From: JAEINY01 sp942490535
GTDB lineage: Bacteria > Bacteroidota > Bacteroidia > Bacteroidales > Marinilabiliaceae
Assembly (NCBI GenBank): GCA_942490535.1
Contig: CALNXQ010000004.1
Span: 434,001 to 498,000 of the forward strand
Reading direction: 5' to 3'
DNA: 64,000 bases
The translations under genes were made by a program, and so were the position numbers. Position 1 is the first letter of the stretch. Each line of letters begins with the position of its first letter. This document shows, one piece after another, positions 18,838-28,075 of the stretch. The notes below the pieces were generated by a model that was not told the origin of the DNA, did not search any database, and worked only from the letters and a program-made list of their open reading frames with translations.

Positions 18838-19749
18838 TTAAGACATAAGGCAGGAAAGGGCTATACAGTAAAATTTGGATCGCTGACTCTCGCTTCGACT
18901 CATCACCACCACCGGCTTTATAGTACCTTGTATTAAACCGGCCAGTTCACCTCCACCAAACAGCATCAAGCCTTTGTAGAAGCTATTGGCTGATTCCAAA
19001 GATGGAAAAACAAGGGCGTCGGCCTCTCCGTTTATAGGGGTGGGCACACCTTTTATCTTTACGCTTTCCGGATCACAGGCCAGGAATACATCCAAGGGGC
19101 CATCAATGGTGCAGGCCGGCAACTGACCCGCTAGGTCCATCTGCTTGATTTTCTCATAGTCCAGACTGTATGGAAATGCTTTATTCACTTTTTCAGAAGC
19201 ACCAATCAAAGCGACCTTTGGATCATTAATACCAAAGCGTTTAGTCATTTCCACTGTGTATTTCACCATGGCCACTTTTTGCCCCAGGTTGGGATAGGGT
19301 AATACAGCCGTATCCGACACAAATAGTAATTTATGATATTTGGGTAGCTCTAATGCGCAAACATAGCTCATGACATTACCGGCAGGCAAGAGGCCTTTCT
19401 CTTTATCCAATACCGCTTTTAGAAATTTATCGGTTCCAATCAGGCCTTTCATCAGCACATCGGCTTCAGCGTTGCGTACCATACGCACCGCTTCATTGAC
19501 TGCCTCCTGGTGATCGGTAATGTTTATGATTTGAAAATTAGCTGGATTGGCTTGTTCTTCCTTTAAAACCGATTCGATCCGTGTCTGATCGCCAATCAAA
19601 ATGGGATTTGCAAATCCTTTTTTATGGGCTTCCAAGAGTGCTCCAAGGGTGTTATCATCTTCAGCTACAGCCACTGCGATACGTTTTTGAATGCCTGTAT
19701 CGCATAAATGCTGCACCATCTGATCTAAGCTTGTAATGGGCTTCATCAC
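18838..19749 (-). CDS. ptb: Phosphate butyryltransferase-like phosphotransacylase
   Basis: 303 residues, the usual size for Ptb. It exchanges CoA for phosphate on butyryl-, isobutyryl- or isovaleryl-CoA in the cytoplasm. Family features include DADVLMKGLIGTDKFLKAVL-type and LLFVSDTAVLPYPNLGQK segments and a Gly-rich end (LMLFGGGELAGLIQGT). It is the last gene of the operon, 37 bp after the aminotransferase, and is complemented by a butyrate kinase at the other end. The C-terminal tail (CIALSCLMS) is slightly unusual but the domain is complete. Pairing with a kinase of the buk type, not ackA, argues for C4-C5 acyl groups over acetyl. Confidence 0.9.
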   Translation of the reverse strand: MMKPITSLDQMVQHLCDTGIQKRIAVAVAEDDNTLGALLEAHKKGFANPILIGDQTRIESVLKEEQANPANFQIINITDHQEAVNEAVRMVRNAEADVLMKGLIGTDKFLKAVLDKEKGLLPAGNVMSYVCALELPKYHKLLFVSDTAVLPYPNLGQKVAMVKYTVEMTKRFGINDPKVALIGASEKVNKAFPYSLDYEKIKQMDLAGQLPACTIDGPLDVFLACDPESVKIKGVPTPINGEADALVFPSLESANSFYKGLMLFGGGELAGLIQGTIKPVVVMSRSESQRSKFYCIALSCLMS

Positions 19750-19786
19750 TATTAATGGTTAATTATTAGTTGTTCATGATTAATTT

Positions 19787-21034
19787 TTAATTCACCCGAT
19801 GCGTCCCGGTGACCCGATCGTTGTGTTTAGTGATCTCTTCTTTGATCACTTCCGCCAGTCGTTGCACACCTTCCGCAATCTTTTCTTCATTCATAAATGA
19901 AAAATTCATCCGTAAGGTATTTTGACCTTTCCCGTCGCAAAAGAAAACGTTTCCGACCACAAAAGCTACTTTCTTTTTCACCGCCTCGTAAAACAATTGC
20001 TCGGCGTCCATGTATTCCGGTAATCGGACAAACAGAAATAATCCCCCTTCCGGATGCGTCCAGGTGACTTCCTTGGGCATGTGTTGATTGAAACCTTCCA
20101 ACATCACATCCCGGCGCTGGTGATATAAATCAATGGTTTTTTTCAGATTGATTTCATATCGATCTGTTTTCATGTAGCGGGCTGCAATTTTCTGCACAAA
20201 TGTAGGGGTGCACAAGTCGGCGGACTGCTTGGCCATTACCAGTTTGTCGTTGATGGCAGGATGGGCCAATACCCAGCCAATGCGGAAACCTGGTGCCACA
20301 ATCTTTGAGAACGTCCCTAAAGTAATCACCTGGCCGGTGTTATCCAGTTCGAACATCAAACGCTGTGGTTTACCTTCAAATCGGATCTCCCGGTATGGGC
20401 TGTCTTCCACAATCAATACATCATAAGTATGTGCAATGGCAATGATTTCTTTCCGGCGCTGTTCGGGCATGGTGATGCCAGCCGGGTTTTGAAAATCGGG
20501 AATGATGTAAATGAATTTTGGTTTTTCCCCTTGTTGTTGTAGTTCTTCAAGCTTTTCCTGCAGCATTTTGGCACTCATACCATGCTCATCCATGGGTACA
20601 CCAACCATCTCGGCACCATAGGAGGCAAACGCTGAAATACCCCCCAGGTATGAGGGTAATCCACAAATGACTTTATCGCCTTTATTGATGAAGATCTTGC
20701 CTAAAAGGTCCAGGCCTTGCTGTGAGGCTGTTGTGATAATCAGGTTATCCAGTGTACAGTTGACACCTTCCTGTTGGTATTTCTCAACCAATATCTTTCG
20801 CAATTCAATTAATCCTTCGGTGGCATCATATTGAAGGGCTGCGGCTGCATCTTCATTCATGATATCACACACAATGGCTTTCAAATCATCGATGGGGAAG
20901 GATTCCGGAGCCGGCAATCCACCTGCAAATGAAATCATATCAGGTTGTTGTGTCAGCTTTAATATCTCCCTTATGGCCGACCGCTTCATGTTGTTGGCGA
21001 CATTCGAAAAGATGTTTTGCAAATCACTTATCAT
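19787..21034 (-). CDS. PLP-dependent aminotransferase (class I/II, LysN/MocR-catalytic type)
   Basis: 415 residues, fold type I transaminase. The PLP-binding Lys lies in GTFSKIVAPGFRIGW, the conserved Asp/Pro/Tyr patch in IYIIPDFQNPAGITMP, and the substrate-binding Arg in NTLRMNFSF. It resembles 2-aminoadipate/branched-chain/aromatic aminotransferases that lack the GntR DNA-binding domain. In this operon it most likely converts amino acids to the 2-oxoacids used by the adjacent ferredoxin oxidoreductase. The exact amino acid is inferred from context only. Confidence 0.9.
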   Translation of the reverse strand: MISDLQNIFSNVANNMKRSAIREILKLTQQPDMISFAGGLPAPESFPIDDLKAIVCDIMNEDAAAALQYDATEGLIELRKILVEKYQQEGVNCTLDNLIITTASQQGLDLLGKIFINKGDKVICGLPSYLGGISAFASYGAEMVGVPMDEHGMSAKMLQEKLEELQQQGEKPKFIYIIPDFQNPAGITMPEQRRKEIIAIAHTYDVLIVEDSPYREIRFEGKPQRLMFELDNTGQVITLGTFSKIVAPGFRIGWVLAHPAINDKLVMAKQSADLCTPTFVQKIAARYMKTDRYEINLKKTIDLYHQRRDVMLEGFNQHMPKEVTWTHPEGGLFLFVRLPEYMDAEQLFYEAVKKKVAFVVGNVFFCDGKGQNTLRMNFSFMNEEKIAEGVQRLAEVIKEEITKHNDRVTGTHRVN

Positions 21035-21116
21035 GGCTTTTGTTTTTAGTCGTTAGTAAAATAGTCAGTGGTCAGTAGAGTAGAAGCTCATCCTTCCACA
21101 ACCAATAAAGACCTAT

Positions 21117-22034
21117 CTAGTCCATCCATTTTTTGCGCATGCGTTCCCATTTGATATCGCGGTGTTTAATAACTTCTTCGATATCCGTATCGGTCATGTG
21201 CTTAAAGCGTCCTTGTTTGGTGAGGTATTCCTTCACCGAAGCAAAATCTTTAGGATTGCGGTTCAACTTAAATTCTCCGTTCTCATATTCAGCCAGAAAG
21301 ATGAGCCCGGCATCGACTGCTTCTTTGGCAATCTCTACTGCAGTGTGGGTGGGTGTTCCCCAACCGGTGGGGCAAGAGGCATACACATGAATAAAGGTGG
21401 CCCCTTTAATCTGTTTCGCCTTGTTCACTTTATTAATGAAATCCTGTGGATAACCAATACTGGCTGTGGCGGCATAAGCAATGTCATGCGCCGCAATGAT
21501 CTCGAAGAGATTCTTCTTGTGCGTAATGGTACCCGGAAGATTTTTGCCGGCCGGTGTGGTTGTGGTCTGGGTACCATAAGGCGTTAGCCCACTTTTTTGG
21601 ATACCCGTATTCATATACGCCTCGTTGTCATAACAAATATACAACACATCGTCGTTGCGGTCAATCATGCCCGAAAGGGCTTGCAAACCAATGTCAGCGG
21701 TACCGCCATCACCTGCAAAAGCGACTGTTTTGAAGTCTTTCTGTCCCATGGCTTTGGCTCCGGCAGCAATACCGGCCGCCATACTGGCTACGCCCGGGAA
21801 AGTGGTGATAATGGCATTATTCGTGAAGGCCATTTGTGGAAAGATAAAGCCGACAGCCGCCATACATCCGGCGGGAAAGGCAGCATAGGTACGTTCGCCC
21901 AATACTTTTAGCGCCAGGCGAACGGCCAAGCTACCGCCACAACCGGCACAGGCTTTATGTCCATAAAAGAACTCCTGATCGGTGATGTTTTTGGCAGTTA
22001 TCTTTTTGGGTTGTTCAAGTATTGTATCAGCCAT
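21117..22034 (-). CDS. 2-oxoacid:ferredoxin oxidoreductase, beta (TPP-binding) subunit
   Basis: 305 residues. It carries the thiamine-diphosphate binding region (AFAGDGGTADIGLQAL, the GDG...N-type motif) and the N-terminal HKACAGCGG Cys pair that helps hold a 4Fe-4S cluster. With the alpha, gamma and delta subunits it decarboxylates 2-oxoacids to acyl-CoA and reduces ferredoxin. Its start overlaps the end of the alpha gene by 8 bp, a sign of translational coupling. Motifs alone do not separate pyruvate from 2-ketoisovalerate enzymes; the ptb/buk context favours branched-chain substrates. Confidence 0.92.
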   Translation of the reverse strand: MADTILEQPKKITAKNITDQEFFYGHKACAGCGGSLAVRLALKVLGERTYAAFPAGCMAAVGFIFPQMAFTNNAIITTFPGVASMAAGIAAGAKAMGQKDFKTVAFAGDGGTADIGLQALSGMIDRNDDVLYICYDNEAYMNTGIQKSGLTPYGTQTTTTPAGKNLPGTITHKKNLFEIIAAHDIAYAATASIGYPQDFINKVNKAKQIKGATFIHVYASCPTGWGTPTHTAVEIAKEAVDAGLIFLAEYENGEFKLNRNPKDFASVKEYLTKQGRFKHMTDTDIEEVIKHRDIKWERMRKKWMD

Positions 22035-23217
22035 TGGTCGCTACTTTAAGGTTAAAGAATTCAACTGTCTTCTGCTGTTTACCGCCCATTCCTTCCAGTA
22101 AATCGGTAAACATTTTTTCAATCTCTGCTTTGGTGATGTCGCGCCCCCCAAGGCCCCCCACGAAATTCTTTTTAAAGAGTGAGTTATCCGTCTTTGATAA
22201 CGCCGAGTTTACGTTGGTGAAGATGGTGCCTTCGTAACCAAAGGAAATATCCTTATCGATGACTCCAATGGCTTCAATATGGTTGCTCAACGCCATAATT
22301 TCCTTTTCCGGGAAAGGGCGCATGTAACGTATTTTCAGCAAGCCCACTTTCAGGCCTTTTTCACGCAGCTGATCTACCACCACGCGCACTGTGCCGGTGA
22401 TACTACCTAAAGTGACCAATACCGCTTCTGCATCTTCGCAACGGTATTCTTCGGTCATGCCACCATAAGTACGTCCAAAGTGTTTACCGAATTCACGATC
22501 GGTTGCTTCCGCCACTTCAATGGCATCCATTACCGCCACGTGTTGCTGGTACTTGAATTCGGTATTGTCGTCCGGTTGTGAGCTGAACGCCATGTTTTTG
22601 GGTTGCTCAAAACACATTTTATTGGGTGTTTCAAAAGCCGGCAGAAACTGATCTACTGTGACTTGTTCAGGTATTTCCACCATCTCATAGGTATGAGTGA
22701 GGATAAAACCATCTAAATTGACCATCATGGGGGTCAATACTTTGGGGTGTTCGGCAATTTTATAGGCCTGAATGATCATGTCCAGGGCTTCCTGCGCATC
22801 TTCCACATACACCTGAATCCACCCTGAATCCAATTGCGACAGGGAATCGCGCTGATCGCCATAGATGCTCCAGGGCAGTGCCACCGATCGGTTGGCGTTC
22901 ATCATCACAATGGGAAACCGCCCCCCACTGGCATAGTGCAGTCCTTCCACCATGTATAATAAACCTTGAGAGGAGGAGGCCGTGAAGGTTCGTGCTCCCA
23001 CGCTGCTGGCGCCCATGGTTGCGGAGATGGCAGAGTGTTCTGATTCTACATGCATATAGGTTGAATCCAATTCACCTTGTTCCACCATTTCCGACAGGCG
23101 CTCCACCGTAATGGTTTGAGGGGTGATGGGATAGGCTGCAATGACATGGGGCCGGGAGAGACGCACTCCATGTGCGACTGCTTCATCACCCGATATAAAT
23201 AGTTTGTTTGTTTTCAT
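22027..23217 (-). CDS. 2-oxoacid:ferredoxin oxidoreductase, alpha subunit
   Basis: 396 residues from the ATG at 23217 (the frame continues upstream to 23241 but MKTNKLFISGDEAVAHG is the normal family start). The YPITPQTITVE and FTASSSQGLLYMVEGLHYAS motifs belong to the pyrimidine-binding and CoA-handling parts of the four-subunit POR/VOR family. The domain II transketolase-C-like region follows (VTLGSITGTVRVVVDQLRE). Operon member between the delta and beta genes. Confidence 0.92.
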   Translation of the reverse strand: MKTNKLFISGDEAVAHGVRLSRPHVIAAYPITPQTITVERLSEMVEQGELDSTYMHVESEHSAISATMGASSVGARTFTASSSQGLLYMVEGLHYASGGRFPIVMMNANRSVALPWSIYGDQRDSLSQLDSGWIQVYVEDAQEALDMIIQAYKIAEHPKVLTPMMVNLDGFILTHTYEMVEIPEQVTVDQFLPAFETPNKMCFEQPKNMAFSSQPDDNTEFKYQQHVAVMDAIEVAEATDREFGKHFGRTYGGMTEEYRCEDAEAVLVTLGSITGTVRVVVDQLREKGLKVGLLKIRYMRPFPEKEIMALSNHIEAIGVIDKDISFGYEGTIFTNVNSALSKTDNSLFKKNFVGGLGGRDITKAEIEKMFTDLLEGMGGKQQKTVEFFNLKVATNG

Positions 23218-23264
23218 TTTGTCCAAATTTCCAATAAGCACTGAGCTAATTATCTATTTTCTGG

Positions 23265-23564
23265 TTACAACTTTTCCTTTACCATCTCAATGGCATCTTT
23301 AGGACATTCATGGGCACACACACCACACCCTTTACAATAGTCGTAATCAATGCCGATTTTCCCATTGTCTTTAAAGATGGTGCCATCCGGGCAAACCAGG
23401 TAACAGCGCAGGCAATTGATACAGGTATCATGATTCACCACCGGACGATAGGTGCGCCAGCCGGCATTTATTTCCGCCAGATGTCCCGCTTCATATTGTG
23501 GTCCAACCGGATAGTCGTCAATGTGCTCAGGGCGCTTAAAGTTTTGTTTGACAGGTCTGTTCAT
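23265..23564 (-). CDS. 2-oxoacid:ferredoxin oxidoreductase, delta (2[4Fe-4S] ferredoxin) subunit
   Basis: 99 residues. Two CxxCxxCxxxCP cluster motifs are visible: CINCLRCYLVCP and CKGCGVCAHECP. It passes electrons from the TPP/CoA site to external ferredoxin. It lies 7 bp downstream of the gamma gene and 47 bp upstream of the alpha start, in the order usual for four-subunit enzymes. Confidence 0.94.
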   Translation of the reverse strand: MNRPVKQNFKRPEHIDDYPVGPQYEAGHLAEINAGWRTYRPVVNHDTCINCLRCYLVCPDGTIFKDNGKIGIDYDYCKGCGVCAHECPKDAIEMVKEKL

Positions 23565-23571
23565 GAATCAG

Positions 23572-24105
23572 TTAATTTATAAGTTCAAAAGCCCGTTTAA
23601 TGATCTCGCAGTTTTTTTCCACCAGGGCGGGTTTCATTTCATGCTGAATGCTGTTTAAGGCCGAATCTTTACTGACTAAGCCGGAAACTGCCACCAAGGC
23701 ACCATACATGGCGGTATTGGTAATGGGTCTGCCTAACACTTCCAAAGCCAGGGAAGTAGCATCAATGGCAATCACCGTATGGTTTTTAAGAATCTCGTAG
23801 CGCGAGGCGTTATTGGAGTTAATGATGAAAGTAGCATCCGCCTTCACGCCATTTATAATGGTTGGAGTGATTAGCGTTTCATCCATCACGACCACGTAAT
23901 CACAAGCCACTACTTCGCTGCGATCATGTATTTTTAGCTCATCAATTTTTGTATAAGCCAATACCGGCGCACCCCGGCGTTCCGGACCGAAGGATGGAAA
24001 AGCCAATGCATGTTTACCTTCGAACATTCCAGCCGCAATACCTAACAGGCGGGAGGCCGTAAAACCACCTTGTCCGCCTCTGCCGTGCCATCTGATTTCT
24101 TTCAT
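23572..24105 (-). CDS. 2-oxoacid:ferredoxin oxidoreductase, gamma subunit
   Basis: 177 residues, the CoA-binding gamma chain. It starts MKEIRWHGRGGQGGFTASRL, the diagnostic N-terminus of this subunit, and has the following PSFGPERRGAPV motif. It lies between butyrate kinase (54 bp) and the delta subunit (7 bp). Confidence 0.94.
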   Translation of the reverse strand: MKEIRWHGRGGQGGFTASRLLGIAAGMFEGKHALAFPSFGPERRGAPVLAYTKIDELKIHDRSEVVACDYVVVMDETLITPTIINGVKADATFIINSNNASRYEILKNHTVIAIDATSLALEVLGRPITNTAMYGALVAVSGLVSKDSALNSIQHEMKPALVEKNCEIIKRAFELIN

Positions 24106-24159
24106 TTGAGTTATCTATTATCTTTTTACTTTTTTACTTGTACTTTTATTCTAGATCCT

Positions 24160-25230
24160 TTAATATTCCTTTGCTTCCTCTTCACCATCAATCACCCGGA
24201 ATGCCCCCTCAGCCAAAGCTTCCATTTCATTTTCACCGGGATAGATGTGATATTCGGTGAGTTTACCCACGTAAGCCTTTAAATCATTGGTGAACTGTTC
24301 ACTGAAGGCAATGCCACCGGTTATAATAATGGCTTGCGCTTCGCCTTTGGAAGCTGCAAAACAAGCACCAATTTCTTTGGCTACCTGATATACAAATGCC
24401 TCATAGATCAATTGGGCTTTGGCATCCCCGGCATTCACCATTTTTAAGACCTCCCGCAGATCCTCCGTGCCCAAATAAGCTTTAAACCCACTATTCTTCG
24501 ACAGCTTATTCTTTAATTCATATTCCGGCATGGAATAGGCCAGCTCCATGACGCCACGAATGGGTAGCGCGCCTGCCCGGTTGGGAGAAAATGGTCCCAT
24601 GCCTAATAAACCGTCATTAATATCCACCAGTTGACCACCTACAATAAGCGCGATGGATATACCACCACCCAAATGGGCTACCACATATTTTGATGTATTA
24701 AAGTCAATGCCTTGTTTGATAGCTACCTTACGAGCTGTCATCTTCATGTTTAGTGGATGTCCACGGCCGTTTCGTTTGATCTCAGGTACACCGGATACTT
24801 CGGCAATGGGCCACAGGTTATTACAGGAGACCGGATCCACCGTGAAACACTCCGTCAATCCATATTCATCCCTTATGCGATTGGCCAACAGGCTGCCCAG
24901 GTTAGAAGCATGTTCCCCATATTGACCTGATCGCGCATCTTCCATGAATGCTTCATTCACACGATACGTGCCCCCTTTCAAGGGTTTTACGATTCCGCCA
25001 CGGCCCACGGCTCCTGCAATGGTTATTTGGTGACTGGCGCAATAGTTATTCACAAAACTGGTAATCAACTGGTGTCGATAGTCCAGTTGATCCGTAATTA
25101 ATTTAAATTGATCCAATTCAGACTGAGGGTGTTGAATGGTTTGAGACGTTACTTCTCCATTTCTCCCATATAAGGCGATTTTTGTGGAAGTAGATCCCGG
25201 ATTGACAACAATAACTACATCTGTTTTCAC
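24160..25230 (-). CDS. buk: Butyrate/branched-chain fatty acid kinase
   Basis: 356 residues, ASKHA-fold kinase that forms ATP from butyryl- or branched acyl-phosphate. Family signatures are IVVNPGSTSTKIALYG at the N-terminus, VVAHLGGGISIAL in the middle and IIITGGIAFSEQF near the end. The size fits Buk (about 355 residues), shorter than acetate kinase (about 400). First gene of the operon; a TAnnTTTG box lies 33 bp upstream. With Ptb it completes the acyl-CoA to acid plus ATP route. Confidence 0.93.
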   Translation of the reverse strand: MKTDVVIVVNPGSTSTKIALYGRNGEVTSQTIQHPQSELDQFKLITDQLDYRHQLITSFVNNYCASHQITIAGAVGRGGIVKPLKGGTYRVNEAFMEDARSGQYGEHASNLGSLLANRIRDEYGLTECFTVDPVSCNNLWPIAEVSGVPEIKRNGRGHPLNMKMTARKVAIKQGIDFNTSKYVVAHLGGGISIALIVGGQLVDINDGLLGMGPFSPNRAGALPIRGVMELAYSMPEYELKNKLSKNSGFKAYLGTEDLREVLKMVNAGDAKAQLIYEAFVYQVAKEIGACFAASKGEAQAIIITGGIAFSEQFTNDLKAYVGKLTEYHIYPGENEMEALAEGAFRVIDGEEEAKEY

Positions 25231-25262
25231 AATGGACGGTATTTGTTTGAAAATTACTCTAA

Positions 25263-25270
25263 CAAAATTA
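25263..25270 (-). promoter_or_regulatory. Candidate -7 box of the buk-to-ptb operon
   Basis: On the minus strand this reads TAATTTTG, matching TAnnTTTG, 32 bp before the buk ATG. It sits in the 236-bp gap shared with the divergent Lrp-type regulator gene, where Lrp operators would be expected. Confidence 0.45.
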
Positions 25271-25437
25271 GATGTTGCAAGGTGTAATATCTAGTGTTCG
25301 TTTAATAAATAGAAAATACATCTGTTTTTGCATTTATATTTAGATTATATATCTACGATATAGGGGTTGGCTAAATGGTGTGAAGAAAAAACATCTATCT
25401 ATTGCTGTGTCCTCTATGAAATATTTTTACGAAGTGA

Positions 25438-25445
25438 TAGATTTG
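25438..25445 (+). promoter_or_regulatory. Candidate -7 box of the Lrp-type gene
   Basis: TAGATTTG matches TAnnTTTG, 21 bp before the ATG at 25467. Confidence 0.45.
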
Positions 25446-25466
25446 GCAGAATAAAAATTGGATCAG

Positions 25467-25925
25467 ATGGTAAAGCTTGATGAAACGGATAAGAAGATTT
25501 TAAGTATTTTACAGGAAGATGGTCGCATCACGACCAAGGTACTAGCGAATCGGATTCATTTGTCCAATACGCCGGTATATGAACGGGTAAAGAAGATGGA
25601 GCGCAGCGGGGTAATCAAAAAGTACACGGCTGTTTTAGATCGGGAAGTCATTGGTAAAGGCACCACCATCTTTTTAATGGTATCACTGATGAAGCATACC
25701 AAAGATGTGGTAGAAGCCTTTAAAAAGAAAGTGATGTCTTTTCCTGAAGTGATGGAGTTTTATTACATCTCGGGTAATTACGATGCGTTGATCAAACTCA
25801 TGGTGGGTGACATGATTGAATTTAAGACCTTTATTGAAGAAAAACTTTCAAAGGTTGATAATATCTCACAGTTTCACAGTACGTTCGCCATTTCTGGGGA
25901 AGAAAAGGAAGCGTTTGAATTTTAA
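25467..25925 (+). CDS. Lrp/AsnC-family transcriptional regulator
   Basis: 152 residues from the ATG at 25467 (a TTG at 25458 is in frame but less likely). It starts with LDETDKKILSILQEDGRIT, the standard Lrp helix-turn-helix entry (about 5-60), and ends with the RAM/AsnC ligand-binding domain (about 70-145). Lrp-type proteins assemble as octamers or hexadecamers and respond to amino acids. Divergent transcription beside an amino-acid fermentation operon suggests that operon is the target and that a branched-chain amino acid or similar is the effector (inference). Confidence 0.94.
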   Translation: MVKLDETDKKILSILQEDGRITTKVLANRIHLSNTPVYERVKKMERSGVIKKYTAVLDREVIGKGTTIFLMVSLMKHTKDVVEAFKKKVMSFPEVMEFYYISGNYDALIKLMVGDMIEFKTFIEEKLSKVDNISQFHSTFAISGEEKEAFEF

Positions 25926-25999
25926 AGCCTTTAGTCCTGTCAGATTCTTTGGAGATTGATAGGTTGGGTTTTTCAAGTGTCTATTGCCATTTATCTTTC

Positions 26000-26007
26000 T
26001 ATTTTTG
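26000..26007 (+). promoter_or_regulatory. Candidate -7 box of the molybdoenzyme operon
   Basis: TATTTTTG matches TAnnTTTG, 28 bp before the ATG at 26036. Confidence 0.45.
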
Positions 26008-26035
26008 CGTTTGAATGCGATAAAAAGCCTGAACC

Positions 26036-28075
26036 ATGCAAGTTTTCAATACCGCCTGTCCACGAAACTGTTACAGCACCTGTTCCTTCCGGGTATGGGT
26101 AGAGGATGGTAAAGTGGTCAAAATAGATCCGCAACCTCTCAACAGAGCTACACCGGAAGGAATTTGTCTGAAGGGGCTGAGTTACCTGGAGCGGGCTAAC
26201 TCACAGGATCGAATTCTTTATCCGCTCAAGCGCGTTGATGGGCAATTCAAACGCATCTCCTGGGACCAGGCCTTGCAGGAAATGACTGCTAAACTGACGC
26301 ACTACAAACACGAATTTGGACCTCACAGCATTCTTTTTTATGCCGGTAGTGGTATGTCAGGTCTTTTAAATGGCGTGAGCTCTGGTTTTTGGCGTTTGTT
26401 TGGAGGAGCCACCACGGTGTATGGCAATTTGTGCTGGCCAGCCGGTTTGGAAGCTACCCGGTTAACCTTAGGAGAGAACAAGCACAATGTGGCCTGGGAT
26501 CTGGAAAACGCCCAATTGATTGTGTTGTGGGGGAAAAATCCTGCTGAAACCAATATTCAGCAGATGATACCCATTGAAAAAGCGCAGGCCAAAGGTGCTA
26601 AATTGATCGTTATCGATCCCCGTCGAACACCATCTTCCGAACGCGCTGATTTATTGATTCAGCCCAAACCAGGAACGGATGGAATATTGGCCTTAGCCAT
26701 TGCTAAATTGTTGATTGAAAAAAATCAGATTGATTCGGCATTTATTCAGAATCATGTCCTGGGTTATTCAGAGTTTAAAGCCTCATTGAACCCACTTTCA
26801 TTGGAAGAAGCCAGCAGCGAATCCGGTGTTCCCGTTCATCTGATTGAAAAACTGGCCAATTGGATGGGCGGTAGTCAACCGATGACGCTTGTTCCCGGTT
26901 ATGGCATGCAACGCTTCTCCAACGGCGGTCAAACCATTCGCTGTTTGTTAGCTTTAGCCGTCATTACCGGTAACATTGGCAAACAAGGAGGGGGCTGGCA
27001 CTATGCCGATTTGCAGGGCGATATCTTAAGTGCAGTGAAAGAGCCTGAGAATTACTATCCACCTGAAAAACCGGATGGTCTTTTCCGGCGGATTATTCCC
27101 ACTGCGCGGCTGGGAGAAACCATGTTGAAGGTGAAGGATCCCGAATTGAAAATGGCCTGGGTAGAGCGGGGGAATCCACTATCTCAAAATCCTGATAGTA
27201 ATGTAATTAAAGAGGCTTTTCGGAAGCTTGAATTCAAGGTGGTTGTGGAACAATTCATGACAGATACAGCTATGAAGGCCGATTTGATCCTGCCTGCCAA
27301 ATCCATGTTTGAGCAGACCGATATCATTTCATCCTACTGGAATCCCTACGTGCAGCTCAAACCCAAAGTGGTGGATCCACCTGGTGAAGTGAAGCCCGAA
27401 AGTGAAATTTATTATCTGTTAGCTGATCGATTAGGGATTTCAAGAAAGGAACAAGCCGATGTCATACCCGAGCCTGAAGATAAAGCCATTGAGTGTTATT
27501 TGCAGAAATACCTGGTTGCTTTTCCTGAATTAACATTGGAAAAGTTGAAGGCAGGCCCTCAATTAGCACCTGGTTTGCAGGAGATTGCTTTTAGTGATCT
27601 AAAATTCAATACACCTTCGGGAAAAATAGAGTTGCTCAGTCAACGCGCCTGCGAGAAGTGGGGTGTTCACTCTTTACCCTGTTATGTTCCTCCCGTTGAA
27701 TATCAGAATAAAGCCGATTTAAGCCACCCTTTTTGTTTGATGACACCTAATACCAAAAACCGGATTCATTCGCAATTTGGCAACTTAAATGTCATTAAAG
27801 TACTCACTGATGAGCCCTTTGCAACAATCAGTTATCGGGATGCTGAGGAAAAAGAGATCCTGACCGGCCATGAAATCCGTATTTTTAACGATCAGGGCCA
27901 GATTCAGATTAAAGTGAAGGTGGACGCCAGTTTGCGCCCGGGGGTAGTGGTGGTACACAATGGTTATTGGCACCAGGAAGGCGCCTGTCCCAATGCGTTA
28001 ACCAAAGGTCGGGAAACCGATATGGGGCATGGCACCGCATTTCACGATACGATGGTTAATTTCGAAAAAGTATGA
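26036..28075 (+). CDS. Molybdopterin oxidoreductase, catalytic subunit (DMSO reductase family)
   Basis: 679 residues. An N-terminal 4Fe-4S motif uses C8, C12, C16 and C44. The molybdopterin-binding body follows, with LIVLWGKNPAETN and IVIDPRRT, and the C-terminal molydopterin-dinucleotide binding domain starts near residue 555 (HPFCLMTPNTKNRIHSQF). A Cys (C133 in GNLCWPAGLEA) lies where the Mo ligand is expected, but this needs alignment. No Tat or Sec signal is seen, so the active site appears to be cytoplasmic unless it is carried by a partner. The gene overlaps the next (FeS/anchor) by 4 bp, ATGA. The substrate is unknown; DMSO-, sulfur- or polysulfide-type acceptors or a small oxidised metabolite are possible. 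Confidence 0.88.
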   Translation: MQVFNTACPRNCYSTCSFRVWVEDGKVVKIDPQPLNRATPEGICLKGLSYLERANSQDRILYPLKRVDGQFKRISWDQALQEMTAKLTHYKHEFGPHSILFYAGSGMSGLLNGVSSGFWRLFGGATTVYGNLCWPAGLEATRLTLGENKHNVAWDLENAQLIVLWGKNPAETNIQQMIPIEKAQAKGAKLIVIDPRRTPSSERADLLIQPKPGTDGILALAIAKLLIEKNQIDSAFIQNHVLGYSEFKASLNPLSLEEASSESGVPVHLIEKLANWMGGSQPMTLVPGYGMQRFSNGGQTIRCLLALAVITGNIGKQGGGWHYADLQGDILSAVKEPENYYPPEKPDGLFRRIIPTARLGETMLKVKDPELKMAWVERGNPLSQNPDSNVIKEAFRKLEFKVVVEQFMTDTAMKADLILPAKSMFEQTDIISSYWNPYVQLKPKVVDPPGEVKPESEIYYLLADRLGISRKEQADVIPEPEDKAIECYLQKYLVAFPELTLEKLKAGPQLAPGLQEIAFSDLKFNTPSGKIELLSQRACEKWGVHSLPCYVPPVEYQNKADLSHPFCLMTPNTKNRIHSQFGNLNVIKVLTDEPFATISYRDAEEKEILTGHEIRIFNDQGQIQIKVKVDASLRPGVVVVHNGYWHQEGACPNALTKGRETDMGHGTAFHDTMVNFEKV

